Source: Favolaschia claudopus (lineage: Eukaryota; Basidiomycota; Agaricomycetes; Agaricales; Mycenaceae). Taken from it: 64,000 nucleotides of DNA. Every line of letters starts with the position of its first letter. Position 1 is the first letter of the stretch. Below are positions 9,580-21,366 of this stretch, piece by piece. The stretch spans positions 1,302,001 to 1,366,000 of the forward strand of contig JAWWNJ010000060.1 in NCBI GenBank assembly GCA_037176885.1, in the 5' to 3' direction. The notes below the pieces were generated by a model. That model was not told where the DNA came from. It worked only from the letters and a program-made list of their open reading frames with translations, and made no database searches. Position numbers and translations under genes: made by a program.

Positions 9580-12474
9580 ATGAGCAGCGACGACTCTAGC
9601 TCGTCTGAAGCAGAATGTGAGGCATCCGTCCTGTCTACCTGCCAATTACTCCTACTAACAAACCTCAGCCTCGTCCTCGTCCTATTCCGCAGATGACCCG
9701 AGCCACGACACGGCGGGGGCCAAGATATGGTCCGTGTACGTGTCAGAGGCAGAGAAGTACGACAAAGCACTGGTGGATAGCTGGAAGAGTGATATGGATG
9801 GTCTCCTGATTTTTGTGCGTTTCGCTTGTCCTTGTTCGACTCCAAGGGAAAATTTGAAACGAATGGCCTTTAGGCCGGTCTTTTTTCGGCCATCCTCACA
9901 GCCTTCCTTATCGAAAGCTACAAAACACTCACACCAGATTCTGGAGACGACATGAAATCTCTCCTGACTCAAATATCCACACAGCTATCAGGAATCGCCA
10001 ACGGAAGCTCCGTTAGTTTACCTGTGGCGGAATCATTTGTCCCTCCGACTTGGTCTCTTGTTTGTAACCTCCTCTGGTTCATCAGCCTTGGGCTCAGCCT
10101 TTCTTGTGCCCTCATTGCAACGCTCGTCGAACAATGGGCTCGGGATTTCAAGTATAAGACGGAAATGCGTTCCGCCCCGGTTATTCGCGCTCGTATATAT
10201 TCATATCTCTACTCCGGCTTAAAGCGATTCAATATGCATGCCGTTGTCGAGATCATCCCTTTCCTCCTTCATGCCTCCCTCATCCTCTTTTTCACTGGAC
10301 TTGTGGCATTCCTCGTCCCAGTGAACAAAGCTGTAATGATCTCTGTCATCATTCTGCTCGGCATCATGGTGATTGCGTACACTACGCTCACTGTATTTCC
10401 TCTTTTCTCTTGCCAGTCCCCTTACCAAACTCCTCTCTCCACCGGTCTTTGGCGGGCAATTCAGCTCACCCGCTCAATATGGCGATCTGCATCGAAGCGA
10501 CACACGTTGCCCACCTCACGGGTAGATGCCATGAACAAAGCCGCACTGGAGGATTCAGCACAGCGTTCACAGCGGGACTATCATGCACTTGCTTGGACAC
10601 TTGGGTCCGTATCCGATGATGATGAGCTGGAACCGTTTTTGGAGGGAATTGTGCATGCACTCGCGAGCACTGAATATTACCGGTCACCATACGGTGAACT
10701 CATCGGCCGGCTATTGCAAAGTCGAGATTCACGACTACTCCAACGCGTGGACGACTTTCTCTACCGCTGCGAGAGCAAAATTCTACTTCTAGAAACGCAA
10801 ACCCGGCGACAGCTTATTGCTTTGAAATGTCTCTGGGCTATGGCAGCTATTCCAGCGAAAGAGTTCACCAATCATTTGGACCCAGTTAAACTCGTATCTC
10901 TGCGGCTGGACCACTTTGATTTCTCAATACTCGTTACCGACAGCAATGGGCGTCCACCGGTAGTACATGAGCATCAACTCTCGGTGCATGCCATGTTACG
11001 ACTGAATGTGCTCATCACTGCATTGTGTACGGTCCATAATACTGTCCGGTTCTTGAGCGATGGCCGGCGATCCAGTCATGAAGAGATCCCCCACCTCCTC
11101 ACCAACGTCCCTCCTCAATCGGTTCAAGAATTATTCCCACCACACATCCTCGAGCCCTTACACGCCCTTCTTGATAGTCCTTTATGGAAGGACTATCACC
11201 TGGCTAGATTCGGCGACCAATTGAGCATGGACATGTTGGACATTCTGCCTCTCAAGAACTGTATTAGACAGGACCTCCCGAGACATTCCGCTGCCAGACG
11301 CCTGTGGCTCGATGAGTGTCTAGCCTCACTCGAATGCCTCCGTCAACAACTCATCCGCATGGGACACGAGTACTTCTCTGACTTCATGATTTGCGCCGCT
11401 AGGCTTGGATCTCCTCCCTACGAATTTCACCGGACCCACTTGATGCTCTCGCGTTATCTTCTCCGTCCAGAAGCGGTGGCTCCGATAACAGCGATATACC
11501 TCACTGCTTGTAACGCTGTCATATATTACCAGTGTCATGAGCATACGAGCTATCAGCCTCAGGTAGACAGCATTCTGGCGACCTTACTGGAGCGTCTGGG
11601 GCAATTCCAAAAGATCAGTCCCAACCCCGATGGCCCTTTGCCCGAGAACTTGAACCTGTCCCTTTATCTTTCGAAATCATATTTTGATCGCTCCGAGTCG
11701 CGTGTTCTGTTAGCCTGCGGTCCTTGGTGGATGTGCTCGTGTCTAACATCGGAGCTTGCCACCAAATCCCCACATGTTCGTTCGGAATCTGCTGAACTGA
11801 TCCTTAGAGCAATGTGGGAGGTGGTCGCAAAGATGGGGGATGTAGATATGACCAGGGTGGAAGTACGTGATGTGCGCACGGCCATTGCTCAGAGTCAATG
11901 TATGCTGGAGGCTCTACGTGGGATTACGGATTATCCTGAAACCGTCTCCCTCATTGCCTTGACTCAGATGGCTATCCTGTGCCAGGGGCTATTCGCACAG
12001 GATCCAACATCATCCAGGTTCGGCAAACATGTGGAAAATTTGACGAGGTTCATTGACCAAGCCAGCACTCTTGATTCCCCCCCATACAAGATGGAGGAAA
12101 CAATGACCCGTCTCATGGGTTTCTGGCCCAGTGGCGGGCCCAACGCCGTGAACCCACCGCAGCAGTTAAATTTCGCGAAGAGCTGGAAAGCAGCCCTCGA
12201 GCACGACAGCCCCCAAGGATTTGCTACAGCTATAGTGGAAATAATTTCGACTTGTCGCTTGCTGGAGGGGTATGGGGACGAGGGATACGCCCGATTTCGC
12301 TGGTTGGATGATTGCGAAGCCGCGAGGATATTCGTTGAAGGCATTGATATTGCGGAACGACGGGAGAATATTAGTGCGATATCGAGAACGCGATTGGCAG
12401 CGATCCGCGAGTCTTTGATGACGGTTGTGGACGTACAAGAAACGCAGATCTTGGCTACAGGTACTGATTCTTGA
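9580..12474 (+). CDS. DUF6535-type multipass membrane protein with a long helical C-terminal region
   Basis: Exons 9580-9616, 9669-9814 and 9874-12474 join in frame (927 aa) across introns of 52 and 59 nt with GT-AG ends. The N-terminus is acidic and Ser-rich. Residues ~40-75 read KIWSVYVSEAEKYDKALVDS and then DMDGLLIFAGLFSAILTAFLIESY, the hallmark of the DUF6535 family common in Agaricomycetes. Further membrane segments lie at about residues 120-147 (LLWFISLGLSLSCALIA...EQWARDF), 188-209 and 215-239. The remaining ~680 residues are soluble, Leu-rich and probably helical, without a motif I know. The function of the family is not established; architecture and lineage-specific expansion suggest a membrane-anchored scaffold or sensor, which is inference only. 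The start was chosen because the splice donor after 37 nt restores the frame of exon 2. No frameshift was seen, so this appears to be an intact gene. Confidence 0.85.
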
Positions 12475-12679
12475 AATTGGAAGCTATGAATGTATCTTGG
12501 TAGAGTCGGTAATCGATAAGATTCTCCGAACTTTGGACCATGGGCGAACAATGAGAGACGATGAGTAATCAGAAAATGTGAACCAACTCACCACAAAACA
12601 TACAAACGTATTGATTGCAAGAAATTCCAGGAAGTCAATTCGGAGCACAATTGGGCGGGATTATGATATCATTACTAGC

Positions 12680-13860
12680 CTGGGGATTCTTTCGGAGACA
12701 AAAATCGCGAGTGTGGAGAAACTAAAAGAAAACCTTGGTCGAAAGGGTATGTGCATCTACGCGCCGAAACACCCTTGTTTTCGATTGAATCTGTGTATGT
12801 GTTGGTGAAGTTCGCTGCGTATCTACGCCGAGGAAATGAATTCAGAGCCGCAGAGCAAAGTTCCCTGAAGCAGGGTAGGATGAGATTCAGATGACCGGTT
12901 GAACCAGCAGTCTGAATGGATGCGTGGTTTAGTTTGTCTGGGTCTCTGTCATTCAAACACCATTCACCGCTGTTGTCGCAATTCGGCGGTTCAAACGACT
13001 CGGAAGCGGTCCTGCAAAATGGACTTCATGTCGAGCAAGCAAGGGTGGAGAGCCGCTTCTTGAAAGCACCAGTATACTGCACCTTCCTGTTGTTGTATGA
13101 GGAGTTGAACCTCGTAACCTTGCTGCCATGTGTTAAGCCACGAACTCTGCTCGAAAGCCGCAGGTCAGTTGAATCAAGCGGATACTTAGTTATCTCCATC
13201 ACAGCGATTGTAGAACGAGCGATCCCAGTTGCGTATAATATCAGAAATGGGACCAAGGAAAGTGAGTGGGTCGTGCGAGAAGAATAGAAAAGAAGAACAA
13301 AAGATCACTCAACCCGTCGCTTCAAATGGAGCCGTCCGTGAAAATGAATTTGAGAAAAGAGACATATCAAAGTATCGCGGAGTCAAACCTCGTATATTGA
13401 ATCTGAGTGGTGTGTATCCTGAATCTCGCTACAGAATCTAATGAGACAGGCTAGTCCAAAGAAGCGCATGGCTATTGTGGATCTCTATCTATAAATTGGA
13501 AACTGCTTCAGCAGATGAAACTGGAAGTTCGCAAGTATAAACGCGTACGATGAGAAGAGATCAATCAGCACCGGATCCATCATCCAAGAGTACTGAACTA
13601 GCGGAGCATGAATTGAGCTGGTGGGAAGGGATGATAAAGTTTCGGGCGCCACCCAGTGAGTATTATTCAGAAGAGGAATGCGGGTTGATTTATTTGAATT
13701 TGGGACTGAAGATGCATCATGTTGATGACACAGGGAGGAAGATACGAGTTCCGCGAGTTCGAGGTGGTGGTTCAAGACAAGGAGCACTCGGACGGCTTGG
13801 CCGAACATGAAGTAACGTGAGTAGTTCCCACGTTCTCTTGATGTCGTCGTGGCCCACGAC
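12680..13860. repeat. Possible third, more diverged copy of the tRNA-like block
   Basis: At about 13103 the minus strand again reads a T-arm-like CGAGGTTCAACTCCTC with four of five stem pairs. At 13760-13835 a GGTGGTGGTTCAAGA segment is followed by AACATGAAGTAACGTGAG, in the same order as the right ends of blocks 1 and 2. The similarity is patchy and I would not insist on the borders. Short frames inside show no family motif. Confidence 0.35.
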
Positions 13861-16800
13861 AGCATTGGCGACGACAGACTCTCGCGCATCCGACACGATT
13901 CTTGCAGCCCTTCCTGGACGTTCCCGGCGCTGCGCTGAGCGCTCGATATCAATCTATCTATTCCTATGCTGGCTGTTACTTGAAGGATTCGAAATCGCGC
14001 GGAATCGACGCCTTGACTGGGACCTGGGTCTATGCTGCTCGCCGAATCCCTCCCTTCTTTGAGTTGGGACGATGGTTGGAACGCAAGTAGGGAGTGGAGG
14101 CGTTTTCAATCCGGCGTGATGGCGACGTTATGCATTGCCTGTGTATTGGTGAGTGACATCTCTCTTCCGTTTTTAGCGAAGCTCACTTGCCCTCCTTCGC
14201 AGATTCCGTTGTACCGTCCGTCACTCCCAAGCCTTCATCTTCGTGCACAGTACACCCCAACCCGCCGTTACCTGCCCACCGCCGGCTTCCCTTCAAGGCC
14301 GCGCATACCCGCTCTTCAATGCAGGGATTCAGGCCGCCCGTGCATGCGTGTAGGTACGCTTCCTCCCATCCTTGCGTTCTATCCCAGCGGATATAACGAC
14401 CTCTACGCTCAGCACATTGAAGGGGCTGTTCTGGAGAAGCCTTTGGCGACGGTGATGAAGCGGATGGGCATGATGGGTACCTGGAGAAGGGTCGGGTTTG
14501 GAAGGAAGTATGAGAAAGGAATAACCACGGGTTGTGGTACAATAACGACGTACATTCTTCTCCTCCTCGCTGGCACCACGTGCGGTACTGACCTTCGCCT
14601 CAGGTATCGAGGGGCATGACCCTTCGTGTCATCCCATCTCCGCGCACTGTACCCCGTCCTCGATTCATCAGGAGATAGCTTGAAGAAGACGAGGTGTATG
14701 ACGGTGAATTCGGTAAGTGGGCTCATGGTTTTCGTTTTCGCTTTGTTTTGTTGCGCGAGCTGAGAAGACGCAGATCGTTTTCGTCGCTTTCAATCCACGA
14801 AGATTCCTTCTCCCCGCGCAGCCTCCTCCTCGCTCCGTCTGTGCATCTCCCTGTCCCCCTGCGCATTCCCCGTTTACCGCGCTGCCGCCCTCAGGAGTCC
14901 AACCCCGTTCTCGGCCTTAACCTCCAGCACTATTCCCGAACAATGCTGCTATAATTTCTCGTCCCCCCTTGCCCACGCGATTCACAGCATATCCGTACCC
15001 CTCCTTCGCTGCACTCACTTTCGTGCGCCACGCATGCATACACACGGCATCCCCGCTCGGCCCCTTGTGATCATACTCATATTCCGACCGCCTACGCCTG
15101 GCTCCATCACGCTCGTACGTGTATGGCGGGGAGGCACGAATCTATCCAAGGGATATCCACCGCGTCTCCGTCTCCTGGCCTCGAGTCTTCTTAATCCGCC
15201 GCCTCCTCCTACCCGCGACGTTTCTTTCCCGCATACCGCCCTTGCCCGACGCTTCGCCCTCATCGATGTCGAGCGCGTTATGCGGAGGGTCTTCTGACTC
15301 ATCTCGTATCGGTCCTTGGCGGTGTCCGGTCAGGGATCTGGCGGTGGGTGAGGGATGGAGGGCATCGAGGTAGGTGGGGATGTAGTCAAGGAGGCAGACG
15401 TACGTCGTCCTAATCCCCACCTCTGCTGCGTTTTCAGCTCTATATTACCATCGATTAGGGTGACGTGTTTCGGTGACTGCGTCCCCGACATACATCTAGG
15501 TGCTACGTCTATGCTGTCGAGGATAGCGGCAGCGGTGGGGTCTTGTGTCGTTTCTGGTCGGATGGGTGGAGAGGATGGGTGAGGATGGAAGAAGTATGGC
15601 AGAGGATCGGGGGGATCGGTGGGCGAGAAGGATAAAGGATGGCCAAGGATTGAAGGGGATCGGTGGGGAGGGCGGAGGGTGGAGGGTGGAGAAAGTGACG
15701 ACGCATCTTGGGGGGGTGGATGTATGACGGGATGAAAGAGAATGTACGAGTGGGGAGGAGGTGTCGTTTTGTGGGATACGGCGGCGTAGGGGTGGCTCCG
15801 CACCCTCGCCGACCTGCGTCTCGTCGAGCACAACACAACGCTCGCATCCTTTGACCACTCACGTCACTTCTCTGCTTGGCTTTACTCTCCCTGATCCCGG
15901 TGACCACCGTGCCCATCCCACGTCCGTTCGACGTCCGGCGCAGCGTGGCACATACTATGCAATGGCTGACCATTTGGGCGAAGTCTTCCTCGCCTCGTCT
16001 GCGCGGATGGGGTCGTCTGCATGGACGCAATCGACTGCGCAGATTGGATGTAGAATCTATCATTTGCAGTGTCGGTCTGCGATTATAATGGGCGCGATGC
16101 GCGCGGGCTGAGAAGGGCACGGATGGAGGTGGAGGTGGAGGTCAGGTGAAGGGAGAGCTCGAGGGGGAGGACGAGCTCGAGGGCAGACGCGGCTAGGAAT
16201 GGGGATGGAGGCGACAGACTGAGAGGATAGCAGCATGCGCGGGGGCCTCGTTTGCTGGCGCAGTCGGTGGCGGTTTCGTCGTGATCGGTGGACGGAGTCT
16301 GATGATGAGGGAGCATGGTGAAGTAGCCCGATGTGGATCCTTTTGGAAGTGGATTGGATTGGATTGGAGTTGCAATCGGTTCAATCCATGGCATGGCCTT
16401 TCAGCTACCGCACCCTCCCGCTGGTTCCCCCCTCGCCGTCGTCATTTGTTTTCCGCATGGGCATCTCTCCCCGCGCCCCGCTGCCCTTGGCTTCCACTCT
16501 GGTGCTTGTGCTCGTTCGCTCCGCCGACCGTCTCTCTGTCATGAAGAGTCTGGATATACGACGTCCCCGCATACCGCTCTCGGATGGACCTTTCACAGCG
16601 TGCAGTGCTCACGCTGCCGGGTTTCGTGTCGTTTTGGAGTACATAGATGGGGAGGAAGAAGGAGAGGATGATGACCTCTCTCTCCTCGGTGGCGTGCGAT
16701 TTCGCCCGCCTTTAGTTCCCGTTCCCGTTTTCGTATCTCACTTTCACCTTAACCTCTACCCCCAGCTCCACCTTCAACTCTCCCTCCACTAGCACCCCGC

Positions 16801-17678
16801 GGTGGATGGTTCGGGAAGGGTGTCGAGGAGGAAGAGGAGAAGTGAAAAGACAGGGGAAGAGTCAACGCGGAGAGGAAGAATGCAGAGGAGCGATACGAAG
16901 GTGATTGCGTCCCGTCTCGCTGTCGTGCGTCGATCTCGTCCCGTCCCGTCGCTGACGCTGTCGAGAGCGAAGGTCGAATGCCGTGGTGTCGAGAGTTCAG
17001 TGCGCATGCTGTAGAGGAAAGCGAGACTCCTACGCGGCGTTGGGGCGTGTCAATTCGGAGATGCGGTGCGGCTGTAATCCGTGCGCAGGAGTCATTCCGA
17101 GTCGCTTGAAGCGATGTAGAAAACGGCGGGTATGAGTGGGCGATTATGGTGGCGGCGGTGGCTCTTAGACTCGCTCGATTTGGCTTGACCTGGAGTGTGA
17201 GTCAGGTCCATTTTCTTCTTTCCGTCGTGTTTTGCTTGACACGTTCCGACAGATCTGCGCAGGTGCAGCACTGTCTTGCGCCTCTTGCGATGTTCCCTTG
17301 CCGAGGATCAAGTGCCTGCGTCCTGGAGGAGGAGAGCTTGTGCGAAGACGAGATACCCTGAGGCACGGAGAGGGGCCGATAACGGGTACATGATTATCGA
17401 TCACCAGTGAATGCGTTAGTTAGACGAGTTCGACGATAATCGTTGGTCGCTCTGGCAGCGTTGCAATAGTAGCTATGTAGCTCTTTGTGAGTAGTTGCAG
17501 TGAATGAAATGACCCTTTGACCCGATTAGGCAAATCAATTGCCTTTTCGGGCAATTCCCCGCCTCTTGACCTCGATCCGCAAGACGAATTTGAGGGTGAA
17601 ACTGCAATGATGATAATTAATTGTGTGTACGACGAACACCAGAGTGATGGTAGTGATGTACGAGTAATACTAGAGTGG
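13861..17678. other. GC-rich, gene-poor tract
   Basis: Many short frames overlap on both strands because the sequence is GC-rich and poor in stops. The pieces do not show conserved motifs or consistent splice pairs. One short exon-like piece (EEDEVYDGEF before GTAAGTGGG near 14711) and a Cys/Arg-rich piece near 17005-17130 were looked at and could not be assigned. GA-rich and GGA-repeat runs occur at 15590-15720 and 16120-16180. Confidence 0.45.
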
Positions 17679-20069
17679 TTATTGATTATAGTTATCAAGC
17701 GGCGCCTCATTCTCTACCAACTTCCAAATCTCCTCCAATTTCGCCTTAGCCTTTTCGCCCACCGAACCCCGCTTCAACCACTTCAACGTCTCCTCAATAT
17801 GCTCATGCCTACTCGCACCAAAAACAATCGCATCCCCCTCCTCCGCATCCACCATCGAATCAAACGCCACCCACCGATACGCCGACTCTGCGCGACTGCA
17901 CCCCACCTCCCTTGCCACCTCCTCCCACATCCCCAACGCCTCATAATACACGGGCTTATCATACAGCGGCGCATACATGAACTGCAGCATATGTCCCTGC
18001 GCGAATCGTCCCGCATCGGCGCCGCCCGCGCGGAGCTGCGCAGGGGTTTTCGTGAGGAGGCCGCCGGCCATGGGGCTGTAGACGTAGAGCGGAATGTGGA
18101 GACGGCGCAGGGTGGGGAGGACGGCGGATTCGAGCTTGCGGGCGACGGCGCTGTAGTTGCCTTGGTACGCGCTCGGGAGGGGGTACCCGTTTTGCTGGCA
18201 GATGGTGTAGACAAGGTCGATGTCGGGGGCAGTGTAGTTGGAGAGGCCGAAGCGGTGGAAGTAGCCGGCTTTGTGTGCGAGGTGGATGCCTTTGAGGGTG
18301 TCTTCGAGGGGGACCCCTGGGTCGGGGGCGTGCATGTAGTAGATGTCGACCTGCGAAAGTTAGAAAGAAATACGACTTGGAGAGTGATATTATCAGTGAT
18401 CACGCACCGGGTTCCGGCCCAACCGTTCAAACGTCTCCTTCGCGTGCAGCGGAATCGTCTCGCTCGTACTCGTCCCGGGGACGAACCGCCCTCCAGGCGT
18501 CTTGCTGTGGGAGTGGGCAGCGACCGAAATCAGATGGGCTGATCGGACGTAGTACAGCCACATCAAATAGCGCCGAGCCCAGTTTCTCATGCTTTAGCTG
18601 CAAACTGTTTGCCAGTGGAATTAAAAATTACCAAGAAGAGAATAAATGTCTCTTAATGAGACATGGATATTATAGAAATATATATCTTGGTTCTTGTGGC
18701 TTCGAACGGAAAAAAATGAGGGCTTGTCACACAATGTCACACAGAGGTGACCCGCCATGATGCCCCGCCGGACTTCACAAATTTGAGCCGCCACACCCAT
18801 TTTGGCGCTACCGGCCGGCCACCGGCGCTCTTTTAGGCAAAATATCTAGAGATTGGTTAAGGCAGATTTTTAGAGAACGAATGGGAAATAGAAAGTCTGG
18901 CATCAAATGTCCGGGATCAGGTCTGGCCGCAGGTCGGCCAGACATTGATCGGAACATTCCGAGGTATGCCGCATGGCCGAATTACATTGTTTTCTGGGTT
19001 TTCCGCTCTCCCTTTGGGCATGCGAGGGCGTCTATATGCTCCACGCGCCTGTTATACACTTTCAATTAGCAGGAGCTCCGGGAAAATCAAGTACAACGTC
19101 CCAAATCGAGGTGTGCAGGACAATTTATCCCATTTGCCCACCTCGCCCAGTCCACAGTTGATTAGAATATTGCGTCAATACCACAGAAGTAGCAGCTGCT
19201 TTATTCTTGGATGTGTGGGTGCCTTCACACAATATTTTCAGATAGCAAGACAACAGAACAATGCAGTACAGTTCATTTCTTGGGATACTTTGAGGGCTAC
19301 TAGCACGAGAATCATAATAGAACAATTATAAGTGTATTTAAGCTGCAAATAACGCGCGGTGGCAGCCGTACGTCGCGTCGAAATACCCCAGAAGGACTCG
19401 CATTGTCGACGCGTCGCGTTTGTTTACACATATTGTCTGGCAGCTACCAATCACGTCACATAGGTGTGCCGATCGCCGCCGCCGGACGTGATGCCAGACA
19501 TTTTGGCGGACTTTCCAAATCCCATTCTTTCTGGATTTTTATTGCTTGCCCGGCACCCGATGCCGACACAAATATTCCAGGACATGAGGCAGTCAAAAAA
19601 AATCGGTCTTAACCAATCTCTTTAATCTCTAATTGAACACAACTTTCCCTCTCAACTTTAGCTTCCAGAGAGGAGGGGAAGCTCAAAAACGGGAAGGCGT
19701 TTTGACGGGCTCATTTGGCGGGGACAGCTCATCAATCAACAAGTGTAAACAGAATGCTGATGGCTCGATCGCTGCCCACTCCCACTTGCTGTGAATGGTA
19801 AATCGTTTTGGAGCACCCGTTTTGCCGAGCCACTCTTCGGAATCACCGTAAAGACGCGACGTGTCGATGGTATCGCACCCGCCTTCCTCGAGGAGCTGGT
19901 ATACGCGCTCTATGCTCTGCGCGTCGGGGAAGGCTTTGCCTACGCCGATGGATTGGCCGCCGAAGATGGCTTTGACAGGGAGGGAGCTCATGCTGCGGGA
20001 CAGAGCGAGTGCCAGGTGGAGGGGGAGTTTGGATTTGGAGGTGGTGATAAGAAGACGGGAAGAGAGCAT
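17679..20069 (-). CDS. Aldo/keto reductase (AKR7-like), split by a transposon
   Basis: The coding parts are 19785-20069, 18408-18500 and 17679-18350. The last two are separated by a normal 57-nt intron, the first two by an inserted element (18508-19784) plus its duplicated target. Without the insert the frame runs straight through and would give 349 aa, or 323 from the second Met (MSSLPVKAIFGGQ), the usual size for NADPH-dependent aldo/keto reductases of the aflatoxin-aldehyde-reductase group. The catalytic tetrad is visible: Asp and Tyr in IDTSRLYG, Lys in FTIHSK, His in DIYYMHAPD. Later blocks fit too: FGLSNYT, YSPMAGGLLT, and the cofactor segment IVFGASRHEH. The insert sits directly after the catalytic Lys codon. 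Whether the gene still works depends on splicing of the insert (see findings). The enzyme would reduce aldehydes or ketones in the cytosol. The first 26 residues are basic and hydrophobic and might be a targeting extension. Confidence 0.85.
18508..19784. mobile_element. 1,277-bp nonautonomous DNA transposon with 7-8 bp target duplication
   Basis: Both ends begin TGGGAGTGGGCAGCGA when read inwards (left 18508 onward, right end inverted from 19784), a ~20-bp terminal inverted repeat with one mismatch. The element is flanked by a perfect direct repeat CTTGCTG (18501-18507 and 19785-19791); an eighth base also matches if the end is shifted by one. No transposase-like frame is present. Superfamily is unassigned; a 7-8 bp duplication suits hAT-like or related groups. 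It lies inside an exon of the aldo/keto reductase gene and contains a second inverted-repeat element (18848-19621). Confidence 0.85.
18848..19621. mobile_element. 774-bp inverted-repeat element nested in the larger transposon
   Basis: The left end reads AGAGATTGGTTAAG then GCAGATTTTT. The right end, inverted, reads AGAGATTGGTTAAG then ACCGATTTTT. Similarity continues patchily for about 80 bp inwards (GAATGGGA..GAAAGTC; TCTGGCATCA). No clear target duplication was found, and no coding capacity. It may be a MITE that inserted into the 1,277-bp element, or part of that element's own structure. Confidence 0.65.
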
Positions 20070-21366
20070 CGAGGAATGAGGATGACGATGTGCACCTCGG
20101 GCAAGGGGGTGCGGGCCGGAGAAGCCGGCACACCGGGCAGGGAGGGTGGGTCAGCCGAGGAGGTCGATAAAAAAAAATAATGACCTTTTAATTTTTGCAC
20201 AGGGACCAGCCTGTGAGTCCGCAAAATGAGTAAAAAGTGTTGTTTCTGCTATCTCCAATCAGGTTGGACCATTTTCTGGTCGAAACAAAGCCATTCTTGT
20301 CAAGTCGTCCTAATATGGAAGCATCGGCCATCAGCTTGGCTGTGTTTGGCAAAAGCACACCTAAGATATGTTCAATTTTTTGAGGCACATTTTAGGGTTG
20401 GAATGGAGGGATCTCCATTATACTAATATCTGGGGACCTGTCTCAAGGCATTCGGTTTCGAATTGACCGAGAAATGGGTGAATTTGATGGTAACTTCCTT
20501 ATTTGGAGGTCACGTGGTAGGGTGGGTCCCGGAGAAGGGTCTCTAATAAAAAATGCAGCATGAGGTCTTTTTTTTCGGTTTCAGTACCCCCTTGACCTCG
20601 GGTGAAGAATGTGCCCCACCGCAATGGAAAACCAGCTCGCAGGTAAGGCGTAAGGTTAGATGCCGAGTAGCTGCATTGCACTGATTTGCAGAGGGATTCC
20701 CGGTTTGCTGTTAGGTGAGAGGGCGTAGAACCGTGCAGAAGAAAGTCACTGTCGGCGACTCGCCGCGCGGCGGCCGCTCGCGGTGTGTGACGAGTCGTCA
20801 CACTGACGACAAATCCGGAATTTGATGTCAGCCCATGTGTGTCACCAGAATTTACTTTGAAGTTGCTTTGAAGCAACCGAACACCACCGAACATCCACAA
20901 CGGTCGCCGAGCCATTTTGTTGGTTTCGACAATGTTTCGAGGGATTCAGAATCACAAGGATACAGTGTTGTCCTCCGTATCCAGCACGCCGTTATGAGCG
21001 CATCTGAATAAAAGGGGAAAACGAAGTGTGAGGTGAACCGATTTTGATTTTGCTTGAAGTTGAAAAGGATCAGTCACAGGAAGAATAAGTATTCGACTAC
21101 AATGTCTAAGAGTTTCGGAATTTTCAGCGGATTTGGCCGCATTTTGCGTGGTGCTGAGTGATCAGTGGATCTCAGACGTGGTCCGTGCACACCATGCGTC
21201 ATGGCACTCTGTCACCTCAGGTGATCGTGTGAGTGACGTGTCACGCCTCCCTTCTTCCCAAACGTGCATGGTGCGCACGGGCTGGCCATCCCACACCGCC
21301 GCGCTTCGAAGACCAGCCATTCTCCGAATCTTGTGCAGCTTCTAGCTTCTACTCCGAGTCCCAACT
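20070..21366. other. Intergenic stretch, nothing recognised
   Basis: AT-richer at 20180-20480. A Ser/Arg-rich shadow frame is present at 20500-20915 on the minus strand, without motifs. GTCACAC/GTGTGAC words recur (20785-20810 and 20855). No gene call. Confidence 0.4.

Noticed and set aside
14030..17100. Series of overlapping frames of 100-200 codons on both strands
   Set aside because: GC-rich sequence is poor in stops; no motif, no consistent splice chain, no homology between frames and known families that I can see.
17005..17130. Cys/Arg-rich piece as a Zn2Cys6 cluster
   Set aside because: Cysteine spacing does not fit CX2CX6C...CX2CX6C in any frame.
17517..18542. 341-codon plus-strand frame
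   Set aside because: Antisense to the aldo/keto reductase, whose catalytic motifs and splice sites decide the strand.
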